Below are positions 1 through 9,760 of a DNA stretch of 64,000 nt, piece after piece; the first letter of the stretch is position 1, and the number at the start of each line of letters is the position of its first letter. The position numbers and the translations under genes are program-made. The stretch is taken from the NCBI RefSeq assembly GCF_032102965.1, contig NZ_CP134880.1, positions 1,860,001 to 1,924,000 on the forward strand, read 5' to 3'. The stretch comes from Demequina capsici (GTDB lineage Bacteria; Actinomycetota; Actinomycetes; Actinomycetales; Demequinaceae). Below the pieces are notes generated by a model, which did no database searches, was not told the origin of the DNA, and saw only the letters and a program-made list of their open reading frames with translations.

Positions 1-1297
1 GATTTCGCACGCCGTCCCATTCGGGGATCCAGCGCACCACCAGCCCGGCGAGGTCGATCGCCTCCCACACGGCCACCAGGTGCGCGGAGCCGCGCAGGAG
101 CTCGCGCAGGTGATCGCGCGCGGCGGACGGCCACGGCTGCGGCAGGTCAGGGCAGCGCTGCAGCGTCTCCAGCAGGGTCGGGGTGAACGTCAGCCCGGTC
201 GACGCGGCCGTGGCGGCGGCGCGCAACGGGAGCAGCGCGTCGGAGTCGGCGTCGTAGCCGGGCGCGAGCGCAAGCTCGCCGTCCACGTCGATGAGCCCGT
301 CCGCCACGACCGTGTGCCGGGGCGCCTTCGCGCGTCGACGCGCCAGGAAGGCTCGCGAGCCCACACCCGAGCGCTCGAGCGACCTCCGCGCGCCTCGCTC
401 GGTCATGTCGAGCGCGTAGGCGATCTCACGACCGGCCTCCGCCAGCGACTCGAGGAGATCGTCGGGGTCGGCGTAGCCCAGCGACTCGGCCACCTCGTCG
501 GCGATATGACGCCCGAGCACGTTCTGCGTGCGGCCCAGGTGCCGCTGGATCGCGTCGCGCACGTCCATCACGTGCGCGCCGGCCTCATCCACCGCGCCGT
601 GGGGGCGATCGGTGAGCCAGGTCGCCGAGAAGCCCGTGAGGCTCACGAGGTCACGAAGACCTCCACGCGACTCCTTCAGGTTGGGCTCGATCAGGTAGGC
701 GAGCTCGCCATGACGCTCGGCCCTGGCTCGAGAGGCGGCCAGCAGCTCAGGCAGCCGCTTGCGCGCAGCGGCGCGCCAGTCCTGATAGATGAGCGAGCGT
801 GCACGCTGCGCCAGCTCCTTGTCCCCCGCCACCGGGCGCAGGTCCAGCAGGCCCGACGCCGCGGCGAGGTCCTTGGACGCGACCTGACGCACCTCGGTCA
901 GCGAGCGCGACGAGTAGTCGAGCTCGAGCCCTGCGTCCCAGATCGGGTACCAGAGCTTCTGGGCGAGCTCCGCCACCGCGTCAGCCCGCAGGGTGCGGCC
1001 GTCGTGGATGAGGACCACGTCCAGGTCGGAGAACGGCCCCGAGTCCCCCCGACCCAGCGAGCCGACAGCGCCCAGCGCCGCCCCCTCCACGATCCCGCCG
1101 GTCGCCTCCTCCCAGTGCGCGGCCAAGGCCGCGACGGCAAGATCGGACAGCGCCTTGCGGCGGTACTTCCCCGGGGCCCCCTCCCGGTACAGGGTCTCCG
1201 CGTACTCGCTCCTCAGACGCTTGAGGTCCCGCACCCCCTCGGGATGCGGGACCTCAGCGTAGGAGCCGTCGCGGAACTCACCGTTCCGGCTCGGCAT
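1..1297 (-). CDS. glnD: PII nucleotidylyltransferase GlnD (3' part cut by window edge)
   Basis: Signal-transducing nucleotidyltransferase that modifies the PII protein according to nitrogen status; in actinobacteria the known activity is adenylylation rather than uridylylation. I translated this frame by hand because it has no stop inside the window. About 432 residues are visible. The nucleotidyltransferase motif G-S-L-G-R-G-D-S with D-L-D follows at about residues 79-93, then the helical region; the window ends before the HD and ACT domains are complete. The ATG at 1297 has AAGGAG upstream and lies 16 bp after glnK, so it is the third gene of an amtB-glnK-glnD operon. Its substrate, PII, is the preceding gene. 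Confidence 0.93.
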   Translation of the reverse strand, partial: MPSRNGEFRDGSYAEVPHPEGVRDLKRLRSEYAETLYREGAPGKYRRKALSDLAVAALAAHWEEATGGIVEGAALGAVGSLGRGDSGPFSDLDVVLIHDGRTLRADAVAELAQKLWYPIWDAGLELDYSSRSLTEVRQVASKDLAAASGLLDLRPVAGDKELAQRARSLIYQDWRAAARKRLPELLAASRARAERHGELAYLIEPNLKESRGGLRDLVSLTGFSATWLTDRPHGAVDEAGAHVMDVRDAIQRHLGRTQNVLGRHIADEVAESLGYADPDDLLESLAEAGREIAYALDMTERGARRSLERSGVGSRAFLARRRAKAPRHTVVADGLIDVDGELALAPGYDADSDALLPLRAAATAASTGLTFTPTLLETLQRCPDLPQPWPSAARDHLRELLRGSAHLVAVWEAIDLAGLVVRWIPEWDGVRN

Positions 1298-1313
1298 GAT
1301 GCGGTGGCGCTCC

Positions 1314-1655
<342 letters not shown>

Positions 1656-2924
1656 TTACACAGCCTCCTCGTAGGCGGTCTCACCGTGCTCGGCGAGGTC
1701 GATGCCGGAGACCTCGACCTCCTCGGGCACGCGGATGCCGATCGTGTACTTGAGCGCAAGACCGATGATAAGCGTCATGACACCCGAGAAGATGATCGCG
1801 ACGAGAGCACCGATGATCTGGGTGCCGAGCTGGGTCCAGCCGCCACCGTAGAACAGGCCGTTCAGCGCGCCGTCCGGGGCCCACGTGGTGCCCTCGTCCA
1901 GGTTCGCGAAGAAGCCGATCAGGACGGTGCCGACGACACCGCCGACCAGGTGGACGCCCACGACGTCGAGCGAGTCGTCGTAGCCGAACTTGTACTTGAG
2001 ACCCACAGCCATGGCGCAGACGACACCGGCGATGAAGCCGATGGCGAGGGCGCCCCAGGTGTCGACGTTCGCGGCGGCCGGGGTGATCGCGACCAGACCG
2101 GCGACGATACCGGAGGCGGCACCGAGCGAGGTCGGCTTGCCGTCGCGGATCTTCTCCACCAGCAGCCAGCCGAGGACGGCGACTGCGGGGGCGATCGTGG
2201 TGTTGAGGAACGCACGACCCGCGGTGGCGTCGGCGGCGAACTCGGAGCCGGCGTTGAAGCCGAACCAGCCGAACCACAGGAGCGCGGAGCCGAGCATCAC
2301 GAACGGCAGGTTGTGAGGCTTGAAGGGCTCCTTGCCGAAGCCCTTGCGGGTGCCGAGCAGGATGGCGAGCACGAGGCCCGCGACACCGGCGTTGATGTGG
2401 ACGACGGTTCCACCGGCGAAGTCGATGACGGTCGACGGCGAGAACGAGCCGAGGAGGCCCCCGCCCCAGACGCCGTGGGCGATCGGGGTGTAGACCAGCG
2501 TGACCCACAGGACCGTGAAGAGGGTCCAGGCGCCGAACTTCATGCGGTCCGCCACCGAACCGGAGATCAGGGCGACCGTGATGATCGCGAAGGTGGCCTG
2601 GAAGGCCGCCATCACGAGCGTCGGGACGCCGGAGCTTGCGGCGAGGCTCATGTCGTCGCCGACACCGTTGAGGCCGACGAGGCCGGACGGGCTGCCCACG
2701 AGTCCGCCGAGGGTGTCACCGCCGAACGCGAGGCCGTAACCGTAGACGAACCACACGACGCCGATGGTGGCGACGCTGATGAAGCTCATCATCATCATGT
2801 TGAGCACGGACTTCGTGCGAACCATGCCCCCGTAGAAGAACGCCAGCGCCGGCGTCATCAGGAGGACGAGTGCGGTCGCAACGATCATCCACGCGGTGTT
2901 GCCGGAATCCAGCGTGAAATCCAT
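1656..2924 (-). CDS. amtB: ammonium transporter AmtB
   Basis: Ammonium channel of the Amt/MEP/Rh family in the cytoplasmic membrane, 422 residues with about eleven hydrophobic segments. The family opening NTAWMIVATALVLLMTPALA is followed by FFYGGMVR, and both pore histidines are present, in the contexts VVHINAG and VGVHLVGG. I start at the ATG at 2924 because GGAGGGAG lies just upstream and because the protein then begins at the family's usual N-terminus; an in-frame ATG at 2978 would add 18 basic, unconserved residues. A four-part GlnR-type box lies 59-96 bp upstream. First gene of amtB-glnK-glnD. Confidence 0.96.
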   Translation of the reverse strand: MDFTLDSGNTAWMIVATALVLLMTPALAFFYGGMVRTKSVLNMMMMSFISVATIGVVWFVYGYGLAFGGDTLGGLVGSPSGLVGLNGVGDDMSLAASSGVPTLVMAAFQATFAIITVALISGSVADRMKFGAWTLFTVLWVTLVYTPIAHGVWGGGLLGSFSPSTVIDFAGGTVVHINAGVAGLVLAILLGTRKGFGKEPFKPHNLPFVMLGSALLWFGWFGFNAGSEFAADATAGRAFLNTTIAPAVAVLGWLLVEKIRDGKPTSLGAASGIVAGLVAITPAAANVDTWGALAIGFIAGVVCAMAVGLKYKFGYDDSLDVVGVHLVGGVVGTVLIGFFANLDEGTTWAPDGALNGLFYGGGWTQLGTQIIGALVAIIFSGVMTLIIGLALKYTIGIRVPEEVEVSGIDLAEHGETAYEEAV

Positions 2925-2982
2925 TGTTTTTCTCCCTCCGCCGGCCACTCGGCCGGCAGCAGGACCAGACAATCGCACTACT

Positions 2983-3020
2983 GTTTCGCCTGAACTGCCC
3001 CCGTGTTTCCGGGCGGTTAC
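2983..3020 (-). promoter_or_regulatory. GlnR-type nitrogen box upstream of amtB
   Basis: Read on the minus strand the sequence is GTAAC-n6-GAAAC-n6-GCAGT-n6-GAAAC, with every spacer exactly 6 nt. The actinobacterial GlnR consensus is GTNAC-n6-GAAAC repeated twice. Three of the four half-sites fit perfectly and the third (GCAGT) is degenerate. The box ends 59 bp before the amtB ATG, a normal activator position. I infer nitrogen-starvation activation of amtB-glnK-glnD by GlnR. Confidence 0.75.
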
Positions 3021-3092
3021 AGCGTGCTGGGCCGCGTAAAAGGTGTGTTGCCCATCCCACCTGCTGAGACGCCCAGGCCTTGCCGCGCGGGC

Positions 3093-4208
3093 TCAGCGCC
3101 CGAGGATGCCGTCCACGAACTGCGCGGCGTCGAACGGGGCGAGATCGTCCTCCCCTTCGCCCAGCCCGATGAACTTGACCGGCACGCCCAGCTCTCGCTG
3201 CACGGCGACCACGATGCCGCCACGAGCGGTGCCGTCCAGCTTGGTCAGCACGATGCCGGTGAGCGGGGCGACCTCGCCGAAGACGCGCGCCTGCGTGAGA
3301 CCGTTCTGCCCTGTGGTCGCGTCGAGCACCAGCAGCACCTCGCGAGGCGGGCTCACCTTCGACACCACGCGCACGATCTTGCCGAGCTCGTCCATGAGCC
3401 CCGCCTTGTTCTGCAGGCGGCCGGCGGTGTCGACGAGCACCACGTCGGCACCGTCGTCCCTGCCCTTCTGCGCTGCCTCGAATGCGACCGACGCGGGGTC
3501 GGCCCCGTCGCGATCGGAGCGCACCACGGGCACGCCCACGCGCGCACCCCAGGTCTCCAGCTGGTCCGCCGCCGCCGCGCGGAACGTGTCCGCGGCGCCC
3601 AGCACCACGGTGCGGCCCTCGGCGACGAGCACGCGCGCGAGCTTGCCGACCGTGGTCGTCTTGCCGACGCCGTTCACCCCCACCACGACGGCGGTCGCAG
3701 GGACCCCGTCCGCGGGCGCGAGGTCGAGCGAGCGGTCGAGACCCGGATCGACGACCGCCAGCAGGGCCTCCCTCAGCAGGGCGTACGGCTCGGCGTCAGG
3801 CGTGGCCTTGAGGCGCGCCCTGAGGTCGTCCAGAAGCGCCTCCGTGGACGCCGCACCGACGTCGGCGGCGAGCAACGTCTCCTCGAGCTCCTCCCAGTCG
3901 TCGGCGCTCAGCGAGCCGCGCGAGAAGATCGCGAGCAGGGCGCTGCCCATCCCCCCGGACAGGCGGGACCGCAGGCGCGCGAGCCGGGATGACGGATCCT
4001 CAGGCGCAGGTCGCGCCGGCGCGGCCCGAGTCCCCTCATCCGCAGGTGCCGGGCGCGCGCCATCACGCGGAGCGGGCGTCGGAGCCTGCGGCTCGCCCCC
4101 GCCCCTGCCGGGCCGACGCAGCAGCGCGACCGCGCCTCCTGCGATCGCCGCCGCGGCGACGATCACGACGACGAGGTCAGCGCTTCCAGGGATCCATGAG
4201 ACGTCCAC
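3093..4208 (-). CDS. ftsY: signal recognition particle receptor FtsY
   Basis: SRP receptor GTPase that docks ribosome-SRP complexes at the membrane; 371 residues. An N-terminal membrane helix (about residues 10-30) is followed by a Pro/Ala-rich linker and then the NG domain. The G1 motif GVNGVGKTTT is at about residues 177-186, DTAGR at 260-264 and TKLDG at 322-326. The start is a GTG at 4208 with no strong ribosome-binding site. It lies on the same strand as amtB and smc, an order typical of Micrococcales. Confidence 0.95.
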   Translation of the reverse strand: MDVSWIPGSADLVVVIVAAAAIAGGAVALLRRPGRGGGEPQAPTPAPRDGARPAPADEGTRAAPARPAPEDPSSRLARLRSRLSGGMGSALLAIFSRGSLSADDWEELEETLLAADVGAASTEALLDDLRARLKATPDAEPYALLREALLAVVDPGLDRSLDLAPADGVPATAVVVGVNGVGKTTTVGKLARVLVAEGRTVVLGAADTFRAAAADQLETWGARVGVPVVRSDRDGADPASVAFEAAQKGRDDGADVVLVDTAGRLQNKAGLMDELGKIVRVVSKVSPPREVLLVLDATTGQNGLTQARVFGEVAPLTGIVLTKLDGTARGGIVVAVQRELGVPVKFIGLGEGEDDLAPFDAAQFVDGILGR

Positions 4209-4228
4209 GCGGCAAGTCTCTCAGACGG

Positions 4229-4600
4229 TCAGCGTCGGACGGCGTCGTGCAGCGCAGACTCGTCGTGACCGTCGCGGAGACGGTGCAGGATCGGCAGCTC
4301 CTTGAGGCTGGGCACGTGCTCCTTGAGCTGAGGGAGCTGGTCCTTCAGCGCCGCGACATCCCTCAGGCCCGGCACGTGCTCGCCGTCCTGCTCTCGCGTG
4401 GGAGAGTCGACCCTGCCCACCAGCGACCAGTCGCTCTGCTCCCGTGGGACGTCGTCCCCCAGCATCGTCTCCTTGAGATCCTCACGCTCCCGGATGCCCA
4501 GCAGCACGCCGAGCAGATACCGCCCGCGGCCCTCGGCCAGCCCGGCGGCGACGATGACGACGAGCGCGAGCACGATCGCGGGGATCAGGGCGCCCTCCAT
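4229..4600 (-). CDS. small membrane protein of unknown function
   Basis: I do not recognise this protein. From the ATG at 4600 it would have 123 residues: one hydrophobic helix at the very N-terminus (ALIPAIVLALVVIVAAGLA), a short charged stretch, then a hydrophilic tail with heptad-like Leu spacing (about the last 45 residues). The start is uncertain: neither this ATG nor an in-frame GTG at 4618 has a clear ribosome-binding site, and the frame stays open to 4699. It ends 20 bp before the ftsY start and may be co-transcribed with it. Confidence 0.5.
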   Translation of the reverse strand: MEGALIPAIVLALVVIVAAGLAEGRGRYLLGVLLGIREREDLKETMLGDDVPREQSDWSLVGRVDSPTREQDGEHVPGLRDVAALKDQLPQLKEHVPSLKELPILHRLRDGHDESALHDAVRR

Positions 4601-4750
4601 GTCGTGGAACGAGATCACTGTGCTGACGGATCCTCTCAGGAATCGGATGAAACGGATATTCAGGATGACCCGGGATGGCCTGCATGGCAAGCCGGACATG
4701 CCCGTGCCCTCTTGAGCGCCAACGTCCGAGGGTCGGGTTACGCTCCCCCC

Positions 4751-6058
4751 ATGACGGACCCCGACCGCACGAGGCAGGACGATCCGACCGAGCCCCCCGG
4801 CTCGAAGGACGACGTCCCCACTCCGTCGTCGCGCGTCCGCCGACGATTGTACGGCGCCGCCGGGGCGCTCGCGCTCGTCGCCGTGGCGGCCGCCGGCTGG
4901 GCGCTCGCCTCACGCGGCGAGGACCAGCCGAGCGGCTCGCCCTCCCCCAAGGCTGCAGCCGACTGCGCCGCCGCCGGCGCCACGCCGCTCGAGCTCGACA
5001 CCCAGGTCGTCCAGCCGGGCGATCCGTTCTGCCTGGTCGTCGAGCAGCGCGTGGAGCTCACCGTCGGCGCGGCCGCGCTCACCGAGGGGGACGGCCTCGC
5101 GATGACGCTCGGCACCGTCGACGGCGTGGTGCTCGCCACCGCCGACACGACCCTTGGCAGCGACCCCGTGGTGACGGTCACCGTCGCCCCCGGCACCTAC
5201 GTCGGGACCGTCACCGCGCTCGACGGCTCCGAGGCACCCCCTTTCCTCGTCTACACGTCCACCCTGCAGGCGTCGGACGACGCGTCGCTCACCGCAGGCG
5301 TGGCGGTGCCCACACTCGCCGACTGCGGCGACACCGTCCCGGAGGTGACCGACAGCGGCACCCTCGACGTCGACGGCTCGTCGCCGTACCTCTGCCTCAA
5401 GGTGACGTCACAGACGTTCCTCGTGGCGGGAGCCGAGTCGCACTCGGACGTGACGCCGGACGAGGGCGGGCCCGACCTCATGCTCAGCGTCTCCCAGTTC
5501 GACGACGACGGGGTCGCACGCGTGCTCCAGTCGAACGACGACGTGTTCGGCTACGACCCCGAGGTCACGATCGACGTGGCCCCCGGCGAGTACCTGATCA
5601 GCGCGTCGGCCTGGTTCGATGCCGACCCCGGCAGCCTCACCCTCTACGCCGGCCCGGCTGGGACGTTCATGCGCACGGGAGCGATCAGCACCGTCATCGA
5701 CGGCGTCACGGAGGCCGACTGCGACGCCGCCCCCCAACTGGCCGTCGGGGACGAGGTCACGATGGAGGGCGAGACCCAGTACCTCTGCCTCGACAACCCG
5801 AGCCAGCAGCGCCTCGTCGTGCAGGCGGCCACGCTCGCAGACCAGGACCTGGTGCTGGAGATCGTGAGGTTCGTCGACGGGCAGCCGGTGAGGGTCGCAT
5901 GGACGGACGACTCCCCGTACTCGACGTCGCTGACCGACACGGACCCGCTGATCGACCGGGTGCTGCCGCAGGGCAGGCTCCTGATCGCCGTCACCACGTT
6001 CTTCGGCGGAGCCGCGGCGGACTACGACCTGCAGGTGGTTCCCGGCTCCCCCAGGTAG
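4751..6058 (+). CDS. secreted membrane-anchored protein with three repeated domains
   Basis: Unrecognised 435-residue protein. A charged, Pro-rich cytoplasmic N-terminus (about 35 residues) precedes one hydrophobic helix (about residues 37-56); the rest would be outside the cell. The exported part consists of three related units of about 120-130 residues. Each opens with Ala-Asp-Cys and carries a second Cys about 20-30 residues later in a (F/Y)-L/C-L context, as in YLCLKV and YLCLDN. The paired cysteines suggest one disulfide per unit. Acidic throughout, it resembles beta-sandwich pre-peptidase-type domains, but that is inference. A TACGCT -10 hexamer lies 6 nt before the ATG, suggesting a leaderless mRNA. 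Convergent with smc. Confidence 0.8.
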   Translation: MTDPDRTRQDDPTEPPGSKDDVPTPSSRVRRRLYGAAGALALVAVAAAGWALASRGEDQPSGSPSPKAAADCAAAGATPLELDTQVVQPGDPFCLVVEQRVELTVGAAALTEGDGLAMTLGTVDGVVLATADTTLGSDPVVTVTVAPGTYVGTVTALDGSEAPPFLVYTSTLQASDDASLTAGVAVPTLADCGDTVPEVTDSGTLDVDGSSPYLCLKVTSQTFLVAGAESHSDVTPDEGGPDLMLSVSQFDDDGVARVLQSNDDVFGYDPEVTIDVAPGEYLISASAWFDADPGSLTLYAGPAGTFMRTGAISTVIDGVTEADCDAAPQLAVGDEVTMEGETQYLCLDNPSQQRLVVQAATLADQDLVLEIVRFVDGQPVRVAWTDDSPYSTSLTDTDPLIDRVLPQGRLLIAVTTFFGGAAADYDLQVVPGSPR

Positions 6059-6090
6059 CGCCGCAGGTCGCCGCAAGGACCGCGACGCTA
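6056..6090. terminator. hairpin joining the two convergent stop codons
   Basis: An imperfect inverted repeat begins with the TAG of the upstream gene (TAGCG) and ends with the TAG of smc (CGCTA). CGC and GGTC blocks pair inside with small bulges. There is no T-tract. It sits between two convergent genes, so a bidirectional terminator is likely but not proven. Confidence 0.35.
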
Positions 6091-9000
6091 GGCCGCGTCG
6101 CCCTCGTCACGCAGTCGCTGCGAGATCACGGTCGTCACCCCGTCGCCACGCATCGTCACGCCGTACAGCGCATCGGCGATCTCCATGGTGCGCTTCTGGT
6201 GCGTGATGACGATCAGCTGCGAGTCCTCCTGGAGCTCGGTGAAGATCTCGAGCAGTCGTCCCAGGTTCATGTCGTCCAGCGCCGCCTCGACCTCGTCCAT
6301 CACGTAGAACGGGCTGGGACGCGCCTTGAAGATCGCGACCAGCAGCGCGACGGCCGTCAGGGAGCGCTCGCCGCCGGACAGCAGCGACAGCCGCTTCACC
6401 TTCTTGCCGGCGGGACGCGCCTCGACCTCGATCCCTGTGGTGAGCATGTGCCTGGGGTCCGTGAGCACCAACCGGCCCTCGCCCCCGGGGAACAGCCGCG
6501 GGAAGATCCGCTCGAACTGGGCCGCGGTGTCGTCGAAGGCCTCCGTGAAGATGCGCTCGACCCGCTCGTCGATCTCCTTCACGATCTCGAGCAGGTCCTC
6601 GCGCGACTTCTTGATGTCGGCAAGCTGCTCCTGCAGGAACGTGTGGCGCTCCTCCAGGGCCGCGAACTCCTCGAGCGCGAGCGGGTTGACCCGGCCCAGC
6701 TGACCCATGGCCCGCTCTGCCTGACGCAGCCGCTTCTCCTGGACCTCGCGCACGAACGGCTCCGTGGGAGCGAAGTCCTCAGGCAGCTCCTCGCCTCGTT
6801 CGGCGGCGACGACGGCGGCCTTCTCACGCGCAGCCTCGCCCGCCTCCCCCAGCACGGGCACGGGCAGATGTGGACCGAACTCCTCCACCAGCTGCGCGGG
6901 GTCGACGCTCAGCTCGTCGATCGCGCGCTGCTCCATCTGCTCCAGGCGCACCCGCATCTGGGCGCGCGCCACCTCGTCACGGTGGGCGTCGTCGGTGAGC
7001 CGGGCATGCTCCTGCGAGTACTCGTCGACCGTGCGGCGCACCTTGCTGAGCTCGCCGGAACGCTCGGTGCGTGCCAGCTCCGCCTCGGCGCGCGCATCGT
7101 CCGCCCGCTGCACCGACACGTCGATCGCGGTGAGCGCCTCCTGCGCACCGGCCAGCACCTCACGCGCCGCGACGGCCTGGCGCTCGCGCCTCGCCGCCGC
7201 CTCGGCGGCCCTGGCGCGAGCATCCCGCTCGGCCTCGGCAGCGCGCTCCAGGCTCTCCGCCCGCGCCGCCAGCGCTCGCGCCCGTTCCTCCGAGGTGCGC
7301 AGCGTCAGCCGCGCCTCGGTCTCCTTCGCACGCGCAGCGGTGGCGCTGCGGGCGTCCGCCGCACGCACCTCCTGCGCCTGTGCCACGTCGGCCTCGAACT
7401 GCTCGGGCTCGGCCTGCGCGGCGGTCAGGCGCTCGGTGAGCTCGGCGAGCGCCTCCTGGTCGACGCGGGTCCGCTCAGCCGCCTCCTCGAGCTGGACCTG
7501 CAGCCGCTCGGCCTCCGCGCGCGCCGCGCGGGCCGATGCGTTGAGGTGGCCCAGCTGCTCGGCGACGGCCGACATGCGCGCGTCGGACTCGTTGAGACGG
7601 TCGAGCGTGGCCTGGAACCGCGCATGGGTGGACTGCTCTGCCTCCTCGGCGGCGCGGATCTCGAAGCTGGTGGCCTCCACCCTGCGGGCGGCCTCGTCGC
7701 GACGCTCCCGGGCGTCGTCCAGCGCGGCCTGCATGTGGAGCACGCTCGGCGCGTCCCCGGCGCCGCCGTAGGCGTCGCGCGCGGACAGCAGGTCTCCGCG
7801 TCGGGTGACAGCGACCACGTCCCGGTGGGCGGAGACGAGGGCGCGCGCCGCGGCCAGGTCGTCCACCACGGCGACGCCGGAGAGCGCGGCGCGCACGGTG
7901 TCCACGATGCCGTGAGGACCGTTCACCAGGTCGGATGCCCACGCCGCGGCGTCTGGAAGGGTGACGGACGGGTTCGACGCGACGGCTTCGGGGTCGGCGA
8001 CCACGAAGCGGGCGCGGCCAGCGTCCTCGTCTCGCAGCCATCGGATCGCGTCCACGGCATCCTCGACCGTGTCGACCGCGAGCGCATCCGCCAACGGCCC
8101 GAGCGCGGCCGCGATCGCGTCCTCCGCGTCGCCCTCGACCTCGACGAGCGCGGCGACCGTCCCGCGGACGGCGCGCACGCCCTCCGCGAGCAGCGCGCCC
8201 GCACCGTCCTTCCGGGCCAGCGACAGCTCGAGGGCCTCCGCTTTGGCGGCCCAGGTGTCCCTCTCCCGCATGGCGGTGTTGAGCACGTCCTTGAGCTCGG
8301 ACAGCGCCTGCTTCGCGGCGTCCCATTCGACGGTGGCGGCCTCGTGCTGCTCGTCGAGGTCCTCCTCGCCCTCCTCGACGGACGTGACCGTCGTCTCGAG
8401 CGCCTGGAACTCCTTGGTGGCGTCGTGCGCCCTCTTCTGCGCGGCGGCGAGCTGCTCCTGGACGCGGCCCGTCTCGGCCTCCGTCGCCTCGACGCGGGAC
8501 CGCTTGGCGGCCACCTGGGAGGCGATGCGGGCGACGCCCTCGCGGCGGTCCGCGATGGAGCGCAGCAGGGTGGCGTGGTGGCGCTCGGAGGCGTACGCGA
8601 CGTCCTCGGCGTCCTTGCGCGCCTTCTCGGCCTCCTCGAGCGCGACGGCGGCGGCGGCGACCTCGGCGTCGAGCTCGGCGCGCGCGACCTTCGCGCGCTC
8701 CACCTGCTCGTCCAGATCCACGAGGTCGGTCGGAGGTGCCATGTCGACCTGCGTGCCGAGCATGCGCAGCCGCTCCTCTGCGAGCGTCGCGAGGTTCCGC
8801 AGCCGCTCCCGGATGGCGCTGAGGCGATAGAAGATGTCGTTGGCCCTGGTGAGCTCAGGCGTCGCCTCGGCCGCGGCCCGCTCCAGCTCGGTGAGCCGCT
8901 CCCGCGCCTCCTGCATCGCCTTCTCGACGGCCGCTCGCTGCTCGAGCAGCGCGGTCTCGTCGGCGTGGTCCTTCTCGAGCTGGCTCGACAGCCTCGCGAG

Positions 9001-9699
9001 GTCGTCGGCCAGCAGACGGGACCGGGCGTCGCGCACCTGGACCTGGATGGTCTGCGCCTGGCGGGCGACCTCGGCCTGCTTGCCCAGCGGGCCCAGCTGA
9101 CGGCGGATCTCAGCGGTGAGGTCCTGCACGCGCGTGAGGTTCGCCTGCATCGCGTCGAGCTTGCGCAGCGCCTTGTCCTTGCGCCTGCGGTGCTTGAGGA
9201 TCCCGGCGGCCTCCTCGATGAAGTGCCTGCGCTCCTCCGGGGTGGCGCGCAGCACCGCGTCCAGCTGACCCTGGCCGACGATCACGTGCATCTCGCGGCC
9301 CAGACCCGAGTCGGACAGCAGGTCCTGGATGTCGAGCAGGCGGCACGACGAGCCGTTGATCGCATACTCGGAGCCGCCGGAGCGGAACAGGGTGCGCGAG
9401 ATCGTCACCTCGGAGTAGTCGATCGGGAGCGCGCCGTCGGCGTTGTCGATGGTGAGGGACACCTCGGCGCGGCCCAGCGGGGCGCGGCCCGAGGTGCCGG
9501 CGAAGATGACGTCGTCCATCTTGCCGCCACGCAGCGTCTTCGCGCCCTGCTCGCCCATGACCCAGGCGAGCGCGTCCACCACGTTCGACTTGCCCGAGCC
9601 GTTCGGGCCGACGACGCACGTCACGCCGGGCTCGAACTCCAGGGTGGTCGCCGACGCGAAGGACTTGAACCCGCGCAGCGTCAGCGTCTTGAGGTGCAT
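6088..9699 (-). CDS. smc: chromosome segregation ATPase SMC
   Basis: Structural-maintenance-of-chromosomes ATPase of 1203 residues, the normal bacterial length. The Walker A motif GPNGSGKSN is at about residues 31-39. Two long coiled-coil arms rich in Ala, Glu and Arg flank a hinge near residues 500-650. The signature LSGGERSLTAVALLVA and Walker B YVMDEVEAALDD lie near the C-terminus. It would act with ScpA/ScpB, not seen here. A TAGACT hexamer ends 7 nt before the ATG, so smc probably has its own promoter and a leaderless transcript. It lies 61 bp downstream of the transporter operon on the same strand. Confidence 0.97.
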   Translation of the reverse strand: MHLKTLTLRGFKSFASATTLEFEPGVTCVVGPNGSGKSNVVDALAWVMGEQGAKTLRGGKMDDVIFAGTSGRAPLGRAEVSLTIDNADGALPIDYSEVTISRTLFRSGGSEYAINGSSCRLLDIQDLLSDSGLGREMHVIVGQGQLDAVLRATPEERRHFIEEAAGILKHRRRKDKALRKLDAMQANLTRVQDLTAEIRRQLGPLGKQAEVARQAQTIQVQVRDARSRLLADDLARLSSQLEKDHADETALLEQRAAVEKAMQEARERLTELERAAAEATPELTRANDIFYRLSAIRERLRNLATLAEERLRMLGTQVDMAPPTDLVDLDEQVERAKVARAELDAEVAAAAVALEEAEKARKDAEDVAYASERHHATLLRSIADRREGVARIASQVAAKRSRVEATEAETGRVQEQLAAAQKRAHDATKEFQALETTVTSVEEGEEDLDEQHEAATVEWDAAKQALSELKDVLNTAMRERDTWAAKAEALELSLARKDGAGALLAEGVRAVRGTVAALVEVEGDAEDAIAAALGPLADALAVDTVEDAVDAIRWLRDEDAGRARFVVADPEAVASNPSVTLPDAAAWASDLVNGPHGIVDTVRAALSGVAVVDDLAAARALVSAHRDVVAVTRRGDLLSARDAYGGAGDAPSVLHMQAALDDARERRDEAARRVEATSFEIRAAEEAEQSTHARFQATLDRLNESDARMSAVAEQLGHLNASARAARAEAERLQVQLEEAAERTRVDQEALAELTERLTAAQAEPEQFEADVAQAQEVRAADARSATAARAKETEARLTLRTSEERARALAARAESLERAAEAERDARARAAEAAARRERQAVAAREVLAGAQEALTAIDVSVQRADDARAEAELARTERSGELSKVRRTVDEYSQEHARLTDDAHRDEVARAQMRVRLEQMEQRAIDELSVDPAQLVEEFGPHLPVPVLGEAGEAAREKAAVVAAERGEELPEDFAPTEPFVREVQEKRLRQAERAMGQLGRVNPLALEEFAALEERHTFLQEQLADIKKSREDLLEIVKEIDERVERIFTEAFDDTAAQFERIFPRLFPGGEGRLVLTDPRHMLTTGIEVEARPAGKKVKRLSLLSGGERSLTAVALLVAIFKARPSPFYVMDEVEAALDDMNLGRLLEIFTELQEDSQLIVITHQKRTMEIADALYGVTMRGDGVTTVISQRLRDEGDAA

Positions 9700-9760
9700 G
9701 CCAGGGAGTCTAGGGGAAGCACGCTCGCGGGCAGCGTCGCCTCACGGACGGGGGGCGAGG

